Source of the DNA: Anaerolineales bacterium
Lineage (GTDB): Bacteria; Chloroflexota; Anaerolineae; Anaerolineales; Villigracilaceae
Assembly (NCBI GenBank): GCA_016927315.1
Contig: JAFGMV010000015.1
Coordinates: 1-64,000 of the forward strand
DNA: 64,000 nt
Reading direction: 5' to 3'
Program-made: the position numbers and the translations under genes
Shown here: positions 26,344 through 34,844 of the stretch, in pieces
Position numbering within the stretch: the stretch's first letter is position 1
Layout: every line of letters starts with the position of its first letter
The notes under the pieces: generated by a model
The model's input: the letters and a program-made list of their open reading frames with translations, nothing else
Databases searched by the model: none
What the model was told of the DNA's origin: nothing

Positions 26344-27348
26344 ATGGAACGCACCAGTGCCATGCAAGCTATCATAAAAATCATAACCGTAAAAGGAAAA
26401 CAACAAGCGGCAGGGATCACTGCCGCTCTTTCTTCAGCTTTTTTCCTGGGCCTGGCCCCGGTTTTCGGTAGAAAGGCTATTTTACTGGGCTTTTCGCCTT
26501 TTGCGGTGGTGGCGTTGCGCACCAGTATCGCGGCCCTGCTTCTTTTGGCAATTGTTACCTTGTTCAAACGCTCTTACCTGTATATATTCTCGGTGGGATT
26601 GCTGGGATGTATCCTGGCAGGATTGCTGAACGGCGTTGGGTCGATCCTGTACTACATGGCACTGGGGCGGCTGAATGCCAGCGTTGGACAATTGCTTTAT
26701 TCAGTCTATCCGCTGTTCGTCGCCATCGGCTTTGCCCTGGATGGCCAACCCCCTTCCCGATTGACCCTCTATCGATTGCTGATCGCCGGAGTTGCCGTTA
26801 TCCTGCTGACCAAAGGAGCAACAACCAATGTGGATGCGCTTGGCGTTCTACTGATGCTTGGCGGGGCATTCTTGTATGCAGTTCACCTGCCCATAAATCA
26901 ACGCGTACTCTATGAAGCTCCGGCGGTAACCGTCACACTTTATACAATGATTGCAATGAGTGCAGTCGTCGTTCCGGCCTATTTTATTTTTGACCGGCAA
27001 ATCCCTGCATCATTGGCGCCCTGGGGACCAGTACTGGGCCTCACATTGGTGACATTCCTGTCACGCCTGGCTTTATTTATGGGAGTAAAAAGAATTGGGG
27101 GAATGCAGACAGCGCTGCTTGGACTGGGGGAACTGCTGATTACAATCACCCTGAGTTATTTATGGTTGGGAGAGAAGTTAAGCTGGTTTCAATGGGTCGG
27201 CGCCATTGCGCTTACCGTCAGCCTACTGCTTGTCAAACTGGACGCCCAATCCCCTGAACGAAAACGCAGCAAGAGCGGTTGGTTAGGCTGGATCCGCCCT
27301 CCAGATATGGATATTCCTTCTGATATTCCCTGGAGTCCACACGACTGA
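26344..27348 (+). CDS. EamA/DMT-family transporter
   Basis: 334 residues with about ten hydrophobic segments in two EamA repeats and a basic cytoplasmic tail. The family (RhtA, YdcZ and others) exports amino acids and other small metabolites. It begins two bases after the threonine synthase-receiver stop, so the two are co-transcribed and probably translationally coupled. Export of threonine, homoserine or a related product is plausible from context but not shown. It is the last gene of the plus-strand operon; the next gene converges on it with one base between. Confidence 0.85.
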   Translation: MERTSAMQAIIKIITVKGKQQAAGITAALSSAFFLGLAPVFGRKAILLGFSPFAVVALRTSIAALLLLAIVTLFKRSYLYIFSVGLLGCILAGLLNGVGSILYYMALGRLNASVGQLLYSVYPLFVAIGFALDGQPPSRLTLYRLLIAGVAVILLTKGATTNVDALGVLLMLGGAFLYAVHLPINQRVLYEAPAVTVTLYTMIAMSAVVVPAYFIFDRQIPASLAPWGPVLGLTLVTFLSRLALFMGVKRIGGMQTALLGLGELLITITLSYLWLGEKLSWFQWVGAIALTVSLLLVKLDAQSPERKRSKSGWLGWIRPPDMDIPSDIPWSPHD

Positions 27349-27349
27349 C

Positions 27350-28090
27350 CTACTCTTCCATCTCGGGTTCGAATACATACCCGGTGCCCCTCACACTGAC
27401 AACACGCTCAGCCAAAGAAGGAAATTCAGTTAATTTTTGCCGCAGCCGGCTTACCAGGGGGCGTAGAATCTCTGGCGCCTCACGATGTGAAGTTTCGTAA
27501 CCTTGAACAAACAGCACCAGGTCGCGGTGGGAATAAACCCGGCCAACATTTTCGACGAAAACCTGTAACAAGCGTCCCTCAGCGGGAGTTAACTGGATAA
27601 CTTTTCCGCCGTTCCTTACCTCTCGTCGCGCCAGATCAATGATGGTATTATCTTGAAGCACGATTTCAGTGACTTCACATTCGATATCCAAATCAGATAC
27701 AGCACCTTTGGTCTTTAATTTCGCTTCTCTTCTTGCCAGGCCTTTGTTTACACTGGTAATAACCTGTTTCGGACTGACCGGTTTTAGCAAGTAATCGTGG
27801 ATGCGCAGTCGCAATGCTTCAACTGCAGTTTCAGTAGAGCCAAAAGCAGTTAACAAAACCACTTCGGTATCCGGAGACACCTGATTGGCAACCTGAACTA
27901 CTTCCAAGCCGCTCATCCCAGGCATACGCAAATCAACGATCATCAGATCCACATGATGGGTGCGTATGTATTCAACCGCTGTTTGTCCATTCGCAGCCGA
28001 GATCACATTGAAACCCTCCAGCTTTAGAATATCAGTCATCGATTGACGGGCAACCGGTTCATCATCTACAACAAGAATATTTGCCTTCAT
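27350..28090 (-). CDS. OmpR/PhoB-type response regulator
   Basis: 246 residues from the ATG at 28090 (AGGAGG ten bases upstream; the earlier in-frame start would run into the kinase gene). Receiver at 1-120 with D9-D10 and phosphoacceptor D53 (I-V-D-L-R-M-P). The C-terminal half is a winged-helix DNA-binding domain (L-T-P-A-E-G-R-L-L-Q, ending R-G-T-G-Y-V-F). The receiver resembles NtrC-class receivers, but there is no AAA domain. It is the probable transcriptional output of the two kinases directly upstream in the same operon. Confidence 0.9.
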   Translation of the reverse strand: MKANILVVDDEPVARQSMTDILKLEGFNVISAANGQTAVEYIRTHHVDLMIVDLRMPGMSGLEVVQVANQVSPDTEVVLLTAFGSTETAVEALRLRIHDYLLKPVSPKQVITSVNKGLARREAKLKTKGAVSDLDIECEVTEIVLQDNTIIDLARREVRNGGKVIQLTPAEGRLLQVFVENVGRVYSHRDLVLFVQGYETSHREAPEILRPLVSRLRQKLTEFPSLAERVVSVRGTGYVFEPEMEE

Positions 28091-28092
28091 GA

Positions 28093-29691
28093 TTACTTGC
28101 CTCCTGTTGGTAAATATACCCGAAAACACGCGCCGGAACCACGTCCGGCAACCAGATCCAGGCTTCCACCATGTGCATTAATTATATTGTAACTGACAGT
28201 CAGGCCCAAACCCGTACCACCTTCTTTTGTGCTGAAAAATGGATCAAAAATATTCGGACGCTTATCCAGGGGAATACCCAGACCGTCGTCCTGGAAGAAT
28301 ATCTCAACCCCTCTGCGCGCGCGCCGGGCAGAGATTTCAAGGACGCCTCCCTCGGCCATTGCGTCGAAGGCATTCAGAACAAGGTTGATGAACACCTGCT
28401 GGATTTGATTGCTGACGACATTTACCTTTGGCAGGTTTTCCGGGATATCGGTTTCAATGTTGATTTTGCGAGTAGATAACTGTTGGGACATCAATCCAAG
28501 TACATGATTCAACATTTCTGACAGATCTACCTTTTTGGGAGCCACTGCGCCCGGGCGATAAAAATCCAACATGCGCCGGACAGTTGTCATTAATCGCTCA
28601 AGTTCGGCCATCGCCATATCATAGTATTCTCGCCTCTTCTCTTCAGATAATTCTGCATGATTCGACAAGTGCAGACAATTCTGAACCGCCTGCAAGGGGT
28701 TATTGATTTCGTGGGCAATGGAGGCGGTTAACCGTCCTGCAGAAGCCATTTTCTCTGCCTGCAAAAGCGCCTGCTGCGATTCTTCAACCCGCTTTACATA
28801 ATCCCTTAATTCCGAATACAGGCGGGCATTTTCCATTGCGACAGTAGCCTGGCGTGCGAGTATCAAAAACATCTCCAGATCTGCTTCCCTGAACGCCGGT
28901 TCATCGTTTGAGCGCCCGGAAAAAAGAAGCCAGCGGGTATTAGGGCCAATGACGGGTACAAACATTGCCGAGCCCAAATTCAACTGTTTCAGCCGCTGCT
29001 GGAATTCTTCTTCTCCTGGTCCACTGGCATTGATCCAGATTGGGACGCCCAATTCGTTCACCGTTTTCAGCAGCTCAACCCGCTGACCCGATTCTCCATC
29101 AAAGAAACCGGCGCCGCTCTCAGCCAGGACCTGGATGTTGTTGTCTCCATCATCAGAAATAGAATAATAACCGGTGTGCGAACACCGTAAATGTCCGTTT
29201 ATTGCATTGATTATCAACTTCAATAAGCGCTGCTGGTTGGTTTCTGCAAATAACGATTCAGTCACATTGAACAATGGTCTCAATGCCTGTACCTGGGCAA
29301 GATCACGCTTCTTTTGATTATCAACCAGTGCCTGCTCTACAGCGGCGATTAATTCACTTCCATCTTCGAATGGTTTTAAGATCAAACCGTCTACCCCCTG
29401 CCGCAATGCCCGAATCGCCGTTTCGACTGTTCCAAAACCGGTCATGATCAAAACAGCCATATCCGGTTGGTACTGCTTGGCATGCGCCACCACGCCAAAA
29501 CCATCGACATCCGGCATTCTGATATCGACCAACAGCAGGTCAACCGGGTTCTCCTGTAAGTATTTCATTGCCTTACGAGGATCTACCATCAATGTCACCT
29601 GGTGCCCGGCGCGCTTCAAGAACCTTTCACACAGAAGGGTAATCCCTGGTTCATCATCAACAACTAATATCGAAGCAGATTCCAAGATCAA
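28093..29691 (-). CDS. Histidine kinase with N-terminal receiver and GAF domain
   Basis: 532 residues: receiver 1-125 (phosphoacceptor D56 in V-D-I-R-M-P-D), GAF about 135-305, HisKA with H327 (S-I-A-H-E-I-N-N-P-L), HATPase about 425-530 (D-D-G-L-G-I-P, G-G-T-G-L-G-L). No membrane segment. The NtrB-like H-E-I-N-N-P-L H-box is shared with the kinase before it, so an N-terminal receiver in one and the H-box in the other allow a relay between them. The start is either TTG at 29691, overlapping the previous stop, or TTG at 29685 with AGGA at proper spacing. Its stop is two bases before the regulator gene. Confidence 0.87.
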   Translation of the reverse strand: MILESASILVVDDEPGITLLCERFLKRAGHQVTLMVDPRKAMKYLQENPVDLLLVDIRMPDVDGFGVVAHAKQYQPDMAVLIMTGFGTVETAIRALRQGVDGLILKPFEDGSELIAAVEQALVDNQKKRDLAQVQALRPLFNVTESLFAETNQQRLLKLIINAINGHLRCSHTGYYSISDDGDNNIQVLAESGAGFFDGESGQRVELLKTVNELGVPIWINASGPGEEEFQQRLKQLNLGSAMFVPVIGPNTRWLLFSGRSNDEPAFREADLEMFLILARQATVAMENARLYSELRDYVKRVEESQQALLQAEKMASAGRLTASIAHEINNPLQAVQNCLHLSNHAELSEEKRREYYDMAMAELERLMTTVRRMLDFYRPGAVAPKKVDLSEMLNHVLGLMSQQLSTRKINIETDIPENLPKVNVVSNQIQQVFINLVLNAFDAMAEGGVLEISARRARRGVEIFFQDDGLGIPLDKRPNIFDPFFSTKEGGTGLGLTVSYNIINAHGGSLDLVAGRGSGACFRVYLPTGGK

Positions 29692-32288
29692 TCCTGTATC
29701 GGTAACCAGACCGTGAACTTTGAACCCTCTCCAGGTTCACTGTCAACTTCAATAAAACCGCCATGATTAGTGATAATGCCATAGGAAACGGACAATCCCA
29801 GACCGGTGCCCCCCACACCAGATCGGGTAGTAAAGAACGGCTCAAAGATGCGGTCCCTGTCTTTCGGAGAAATCCCCATACCTGTGTCCCAAATCCGGAT
29901 ACAGGCCCAATCCTTCCCGTCCTGCCTGGAAACATATGTTTGAATTCTCATATCACCGCCAGAAGGCATTGCCTGTAGAGCATTATGAACCAGGTTCAAC
30001 AGCACCTGCTTTATTTGATTTCGATCCATCGAGACCCAGGGAAGTTTCGGATCCAGGTCTGTAGTTAATTGTACCCCACTCGTGTGTACATAATGATTGC
30101 TCAGTGTGATCACGTCATCAATGATCTCATTCAGGTCTGCACGCGCATGCATACTTTCACTCTGGCGAGCAAAATCCAACAACCTGCGGACAACATCACG
30201 GGCCCGCCTGGCCTCTTTTAAAACCAACTCCAGGTCCGAGCGTTGGGAACAATCTTCCGGGAGATCTTCCAAAACCAATTCAGTGAACCCCGACACTGTG
30301 GTCAGCGGGTTATTGAGTTCATGCGCAACGCCTGCCGCCATTTCACCGACTGCCGCCAGCTTGGCAGCCTGGACCAGGCGATTTTCAGCCGCCCGTTGTG
30401 CCTCAATCCGCGTTTGAAGCTCATCCTGGGTTATACGCAGCTGTTCAATGGTTGCTCGCAGTTTTTGATATTGATCTGCACTGAAAACCACACCAACCAG
30501 AATTCCGGCCATCGATTCAAGCGCCATAAGGTCATTATGGGAAAAAGCATTCCGCTTACTGCTTTCCACATCGATCAGGCCAAGAATACGGTTATCGTCC
30601 TTCAAGGCAACACACAACTCAGATTGAGCATCCCACCCTTCAACCGGTTGGTAAATTTTATTTTGTGATACATCATTGACGATCAAACTTTTACCCGTAC
30701 TTAATACATACCCGGTAATTCCTCCAATAGGATTTTGGAAACGAGCCAGGGCATCCATCACCAATGCTGCGCTCGCCCCCCCAAACCCACCAATGGTCAG
30801 CATACCATCATCGTCCGCCAGTAAAACGGCAGCCAGTTCGTAGCCCAAATACTGAGCGAGCAAGTCTGCTGTAATCTGGGCCACTTCCCTCTTGTTTGTC
30901 AGGCCAATTACCTGCTGGACGACATCGTGAATCAAACCCAGATTCCTGGCCCGGGATTCGGTCTCTTCGAGCAAGCGTCCATATTCGACCAGCCCTGCCA
31001 GGTTGCTGCTGATCACAACCATAAGATGTTCATCGTAAATACTGAACGCGTCCGGATGAATACTTTCAATCGTCAAGACGCCAATCGTACGACCATGATG
31101 CTTGAAGGGAGCGACCAAAACCGACCTGATACCATCATGGACTGGTGTGTATCCCAATTCCGCTATGTCACCAGAGCGAACAAGCTTGCCTTTCTTTATA
31201 TAAGGTCCCAGGGAATGATTCTCGCGCGGGAAGAGCCGTGATAATACCCTTCCCTGGTAGTTCCGGTATTCACGCAGCATTTTTTCATCCAGGGAAAGCA
31301 GTGTCAGGGCGATCAATTCAGTTCCAAAGGTACGCACCATCAAACCAAAAACACGCCGTACGATTTGCTCCAGATTTCTGGCTGATGAAACGGTCATCGC
31401 TACATCATTAAGCAGGGCCAGGCGATGAAGATGACCGGTCATTTCTGCAAAAGCTTCAATAATATCTACAGAAACTGCAGCCCGGGCAGCCATATGCGAC
31501 AGCCGCTGCCACTCGTACGGCAGAAATGTGTCCCCCCTCCAGACGGCCACCAGGCCGATCAAACGGCGTCCTTTTACCAACGGTAAACACCCCCAGACAT
31601 TCGACTTCTTTTTGGGCCCATACAGCAGAACATTTTTCCACTGCGGTTGATAACTATCCACTACCATACCAAGAAGCGTGTTGCTGATATCCAGTAGTAA
31701 ATCATTCTCTTCAATTAAGAGTGTATCAGGACATTTGATACACCCTTTTTGAGCCTGGACATCGAGTGTATCACCGCGCAGAATAGCCAACCAGCCGCCC
31801 TGACAGGCAGCTGCTTCAATGAAACTGGACAAGATCGTTTGTAAAGCCCGCGGGGCATCGTACGGGATATCCGAATTGACGTCTACCCCGATCGCCTCAG
31901 GTGATATTTCTGTGGATACCATCAGGGTCCCGATAAAACCCACCACCAGCCGCCAGAGTCGCTTTGCCTTTGCATCCAGCTTTACGGCTCCAACCAGGAC
32001 CAGGCTCGAATCCCGAAAGGGGAAAGCATACAGTCTTTTCCCTGCTACTTCGAGGTTGGCCGGAATTACCTTGGAACGTACCCGTGTTTCAACCAGCACA
32101 CCGCACAACCAGTCATCAATAGGATCAGAGTTAACATATTTAATCAAAGGCTCAGTCTTACCCCCACCCAGCTTGAAGGCTGCTTGCAGCGCCCAAGCAG
32201 CCTTACCGCGTTCAACCAGCACTGCCCAATCTGCCCCACTGATGCTGCAGGTATCTTTAAAATAGGTCTCGATGGCTTCTTTTTGCAT
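29688..32288 (-). CDS. Multi-GAF soluble histidine kinase
   Basis: 866 residues. The N-terminal 125 residues are a divergent GAF-like domain, followed by GAF-like modules at about 145-285, 285-440 and 445-605, HisKA with H656 (V-A-H-E-L-N-N-P-L) and HATPase about 745-866 (D-T-G-M-G-I-S, G-T-G-L-G-L-S). No receiver and no membrane segment, so it senses a cytoplasmic signal. First gene of a three-gene operon. The ATG at 32288 is only about four bases from the expected transcription start, and no Shine-Dalgarno is visible. Confidence 0.88.
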   Translation of the reverse strand: MQKEAIETYFKDTCSISGADWAVLVERGKAAWALQAAFKLGGGKTEPLIKYVNSDPIDDWLCGVLVETRVRSKVIPANLEVAGKRLYAFPFRDSSLVLVGAVKLDAKAKRLWRLVVGFIGTLMVSTEISPEAIGVDVNSDIPYDAPRALQTILSSFIEAAACQGGWLAILRGDTLDVQAQKGCIKCPDTLLIEENDLLLDISNTLLGMVVDSYQPQWKNVLLYGPKKKSNVWGCLPLVKGRRLIGLVAVWRGDTFLPYEWQRLSHMAARAAVSVDIIEAFAEMTGHLHRLALLNDVAMTVSSARNLEQIVRRVFGLMVRTFGTELIALTLLSLDEKMLREYRNYQGRVLSRLFPRENHSLGPYIKKGKLVRSGDIAELGYTPVHDGIRSVLVAPFKHHGRTIGVLTIESIHPDAFSIYDEHLMVVISSNLAGLVEYGRLLEETESRARNLGLIHDVVQQVIGLTNKREVAQITADLLAQYLGYELAAVLLADDDGMLTIGGFGGASAALVMDALARFQNPIGGITGYVLSTGKSLIVNDVSQNKIYQPVEGWDAQSELCVALKDDNRILGLIDVESSKRNAFSHNDLMALESMAGILVGVVFSADQYQKLRATIEQLRITQDELQTRIEAQRAAENRLVQAAKLAAVGEMAAGVAHELNNPLTTVSGFTELVLEDLPEDCSQRSDLELVLKEARRARDVVRRLLDFARQSESMHARADLNEIIDDVITLSNHYVHTSGVQLTTDLDPKLPWVSMDRNQIKQVLLNLVHNALQAMPSGGDMRIQTYVSRQDGKDWACIRIWDTGMGISPKDRDRIFEPFFTTRSGVGGTGLGLSVSYGIITNHGGFIEVDSEPGEGSKFTVWLPIQD

Positions 32289-32298
32289 TATTCAATAA

Positions 32299-32328
32299 AT
32301 TATACAGCACACAGCGCTCATCGACCAA
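32299..32328 (-). promoter_or_regulatory. Promoter of the kinase-kinase-regulator operon
   Basis: Minus-strand TATAAT (32304-32299) with a weak -35 TTGGTC (32328-32323) at 18 bases. Transcription would start near 32292 and the ATG is at 32288, so the mRNA would have almost no leader. Confidence 0.6.
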
Positions 32329-32473
32329 TCAGGAGACCAAACCAGTACACTCACTCATACCGCAGCCCGGTTTTGAATTCAACACAATCCTAATTAAATC
32401 GAGCCGGCGGCGGATTTAATCCTTACCCTTGAAAACCTTTGCAACGAAAAATACAACCAATTTTCCCACTCGC

Positions 32474-32482
32474 TGGTAAAAT
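32474..32482 (+). promoter_or_regulatory. Extended -10 promoter of trmFO
   Basis: TGG followed by TAAAAT (32477-32482) forms an extended -10 element. The predicted start of transcription is near 32489, only about five bases before the trmFO ATG at 32494, and no Shine-Dalgarno is present. Confidence 0.5.
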
Positions 32483-32493
32483 CAGAAACACTT

Positions 32494-33840
32494 ATGACAG
32501 ACCTGACCATTATTGGCGGCGGATTGGCCGGCAGCGAAGCTGCCTGGCAGGCCGCCCAACAAGGACTGCGTGTCCTGCTATACGAAATGCGCCCCGGAAC
32601 CCAAACCGGCGCCCACCAGACATCTCTCCTGGGCGAATTGGTTTGTTCGAATTCACTGGGTTCGAACCTGCCCGACCGCGCCTCGGGCCTTCTAAAAGCT
32701 GAACTCCGCTGCCTGGGATCAATGCTGCTGGAGTGTGCGGAAGCCACCGCTGTGCCCGCCGGCGGTGCACTGGCAGTCGACCGGATCCGTTTCGCCGAAC
32801 TGGTCACAAATAAAATCAGCCAGCACCCGAATATCTCCGTGATCCGGCAAGAAGTCTCTGAAATCCCCGATACCCCGGTCATCATTGCCTCCGGCCCACT
32901 GACCTCCGAAAAACTAGGCGCCCAGATCCAAACACTCAGCGGAGAAGAGCAGCTTTTCTTCTTCGATGCGATTGCCCCAATTGTCACCGCCGACTCGATC
33001 AATATGCAGGTCGCATATCGGGCCTCGCGGTATGATAAAGGCAAACAGGATCAAGGGGACTATATCAACTGCCCATTTAATAAAGAAGAATACACTGCTT
33101 TTGTAAAAGCCCTGCTGGATGCGGAAAAGATCGAACTGCGGGCGTTTGAAGAATCCATCAAGTCCGGTGTCAAGGCCGGAGCCCACCATTTCTTTGAAGG
33201 CTGCCTGCCGGTTGAGATCATCGCCGAACGAGGGGAAAAAGCCCTGGCCTTTGGTCCGATGCGTCCGGTTGGTTTGAACAACCCGCACAGTGGAAAACGC
33301 CCATATGCAGTATTGCAGTTGCGCCAGGATAACCTGGCCGGAACTCTGTATAACCTGGTCGGTTTTCAAACCAACCTGAAGTTTGCAGAACAAAAGCGTG
33401 TATTCAAGATGATCCCTGGTCTTGAGAATGCAGTGTTTGCCCGCTATGGTCAGATGCACCGCAATACCTTTATTTCCAGCCCCCGGCTGCTCCTAAAAAC
33501 ACTCCAATTCCAACAACGAGTTGACCTGTTCTTTGCAGGACAGATCACCGGAGTGGAAGGTTATGTCGGGAACATCGCCACGGGACTGCTTGCCGGCCTG
33601 AATGCTGCCCGGCTGCTTCAGGAGCGCGCCCTGCTCGAGCCGCCGCCAACAACCATGCTGGGAGCCTTGTGTCACTATATCACCCACGCCGACCTGGCCG
33701 ACTTCCAACCGATGAAGGCCAATTTTGGTATCCTGCCGGCGCTCGATACCAATACCAGGATGAACAAACGACAAAGAGCAGGTGCGTATTCAGAAAGAGC
33801 CCTCAGAGACATCAAGGCTTACCTGGAAAGTGTAGTGTGA
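32494..33840 (+). CDS. trmFO: Folate-dependent tRNA (uracil-54-C5)-methyltransferase
   Basis: 448 residues. The N terminus carries the FAD-binding I-I-G-G-G-L-A-G-S-E motif and L-L-Y-E-M-R-P; the C-terminal part has the family segments S-P-R-L-L and G-Q-I-T-G-V-E-G-Y-V-G-N. TrmFO makes 5-methyluridine at position 54 of tRNA using methylenetetrahydrofolate and reduced flavin. Length and motifs are complete. It overlaps the peptidase gene by one base. The start has no obvious ribosome binding site and lies just after a -10 box. Confidence 0.95.
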   Translation: MTDLTIIGGGLAGSEAAWQAAQQGLRVLLYEMRPGTQTGAHQTSLLGELVCSNSLGSNLPDRASGLLKAELRCLGSMLLECAEATAVPAGGALAVDRIRFAELVTNKISQHPNISVIRQEVSEIPDTPVIIASGPLTSEKLGAQIQTLSGEEQLFFFDAIAPIVTADSINMQVAYRASRYDKGKQDQGDYINCPFNKEEYTAFVKALLDAEKIELRAFEESIKSGVKAGAHHFFEGCLPVEIIAERGEKALAFGPMRPVGLNNPHSGKRPYAVLQLRQDNLAGTLYNLVGFQTNLKFAEQKRVFKMIPGLENAVFARYGQMHRNTFISSPRLLLKTLQFQQRVDLFFAGQITGVEGYVGNIATGLLAGLNAARLLQERALLEPPPTTMLGALCHYITHADLADFQPMKANFGILPALDTNTRMNKRQRAGAYSERALRDIKAYLESVV

Positions 33841-34808
33841 TGAAATTATCTCATAGAACTACGCTGATCTTCCTGGCTGTTTCCGGCATACTCCTGGCAG
33901 GGAGTTTCCTGTTCTCACGTTCCTCCCGGCATTTGAAGAATGGGCAGCCGATCTTTGATGACCTGGCTGGCCGACTAGATTCCCATCCTGCCTCAATGAC
34001 TACCCCGGGCCCTCAGGCTTTTGACGGCCAGCGAGCCCTGGAAGATATCGTCACTCAAATTTCTTTCGGACCGAGGATCCCCGGTTCCAGGTCACACGCT
34101 CGGGTTGTCAGCTGGATTCAATCCGAGCTTAAAATGGCCGGATGGAGCACCCAACTCCAATCCACCCGGTATGCCGGTCACCCGATTGAAAATATCACGG
34201 CTTTCCGAAGCAGCCAAAACCCACAGGTCATCCTGGCCGCGCATTATGACAGCCGTATAGTTGCCGACCAGGATACCAACCCGGCCCATCATACGCAAGC
34301 AGTACCCGGCGCCAACGACGGCGCTTCTGGGGTAGCTGTCTTGCTCGAACTTTCCCGCACCCTTCCTGAGGACATCCCCCCGCTCTGGTTGGTCTTCCTG
34401 GATGCTGAAGATAACGGACAGATCGAAGATTGGGATTGGATTCTTGGTTCCCGCGCCTACGCAGCTGAATTACAGGTTTCACCACAAGCCATCATCATCA
34501 TTGATATGATCGGGGATGCCGACCTGAATATTTATAAAGAATACAACTCAGATCCACTCCTGACTGAATCGATCTGGGAACAGGCTGCCGAACTGGGCTA
34601 TATGGATGTTTTCATCCCGGAATATAAGTACCGTATAGTGGATGACCATATTCCCTTCATCGAAGCAGGGTTCCCGGCCATCGATATCATCGATTTCGAC
34701 TATCCATACTGGCACACGCTCGAGGATACACCTGACAAGGTCTCAGCAGAAAGCCTGGAAATTGTTGGCAATACGCTCTGGCACTGGCTCACCCAACCAA
34801 ATCGATAA
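33840..34808 (+). CDS. M28-family metallopeptidase or glutaminyl cyclase-like protein
   Basis: 322 residues from the ATG at 33840, which overlaps the trmFO stop by one base. An N-terminal hydrophobic segment (about residues 7-24) makes it exported or membrane-anchored. The metal-site residues of M28 are visible: H in A-H-Y-D-S-R, D in A-N-D-G-A-S-G, E-D in L-D-A-E-D-N, D in I-D-M-I-G-D, and H in Y-W-H-T-L-E-D-T. The order and F-L-D-A-E-D spacing resemble the glutaminyl-peptide cyclotransferase branch as much as aminopeptidases, so the reaction is uncertain. Confidence 0.85.
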   Translation: MKLSHRTTLIFLAVSGILLAGSFLFSRSSRHLKNGQPIFDDLAGRLDSHPASMTTPGPQAFDGQRALEDIVTQISFGPRIPGSRSHARVVSWIQSELKMAGWSTQLQSTRYAGHPIENITAFRSSQNPQVILAAHYDSRIVADQDTNPAHHTQAVPGANDGASGVAVLLELSRTLPEDIPPLWLVFLDAEDNGQIEDWDWILGSRAYAAELQVSPQAIIIIDMIGDADLNIYKEYNSDPLLTESIWEQAAELGYMDVFIPEYKYRIVDDHIPFIEAGFPAIDIIDFDYPYWHTLEDTPDKVSAESLEIVGNTLWHWLTQPNR

Positions 34809-34837
34809 TTGCAAAATCACACAAGTCAGTTTAAACT
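34809..34837 (+). promoter_or_regulatory. Candidate promoter of the kinase-hflX genes
   Basis: TTGCAA (34809-34814) and TAAACT (34832-34837) are 17 bases apart. The expected transcription start falls at or next to the ATG at 34845, and no Shine-Dalgarno is visible. Confidence 0.45.
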
Positions 34838-34844
34838 ATAAACA

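Noticed and set aside
32394-33044. 216-codon minus-strand ORF
   Set aside because: Lies opposite the start of trmFO; rich in Ser/Arg as shadow frames are; no family features.
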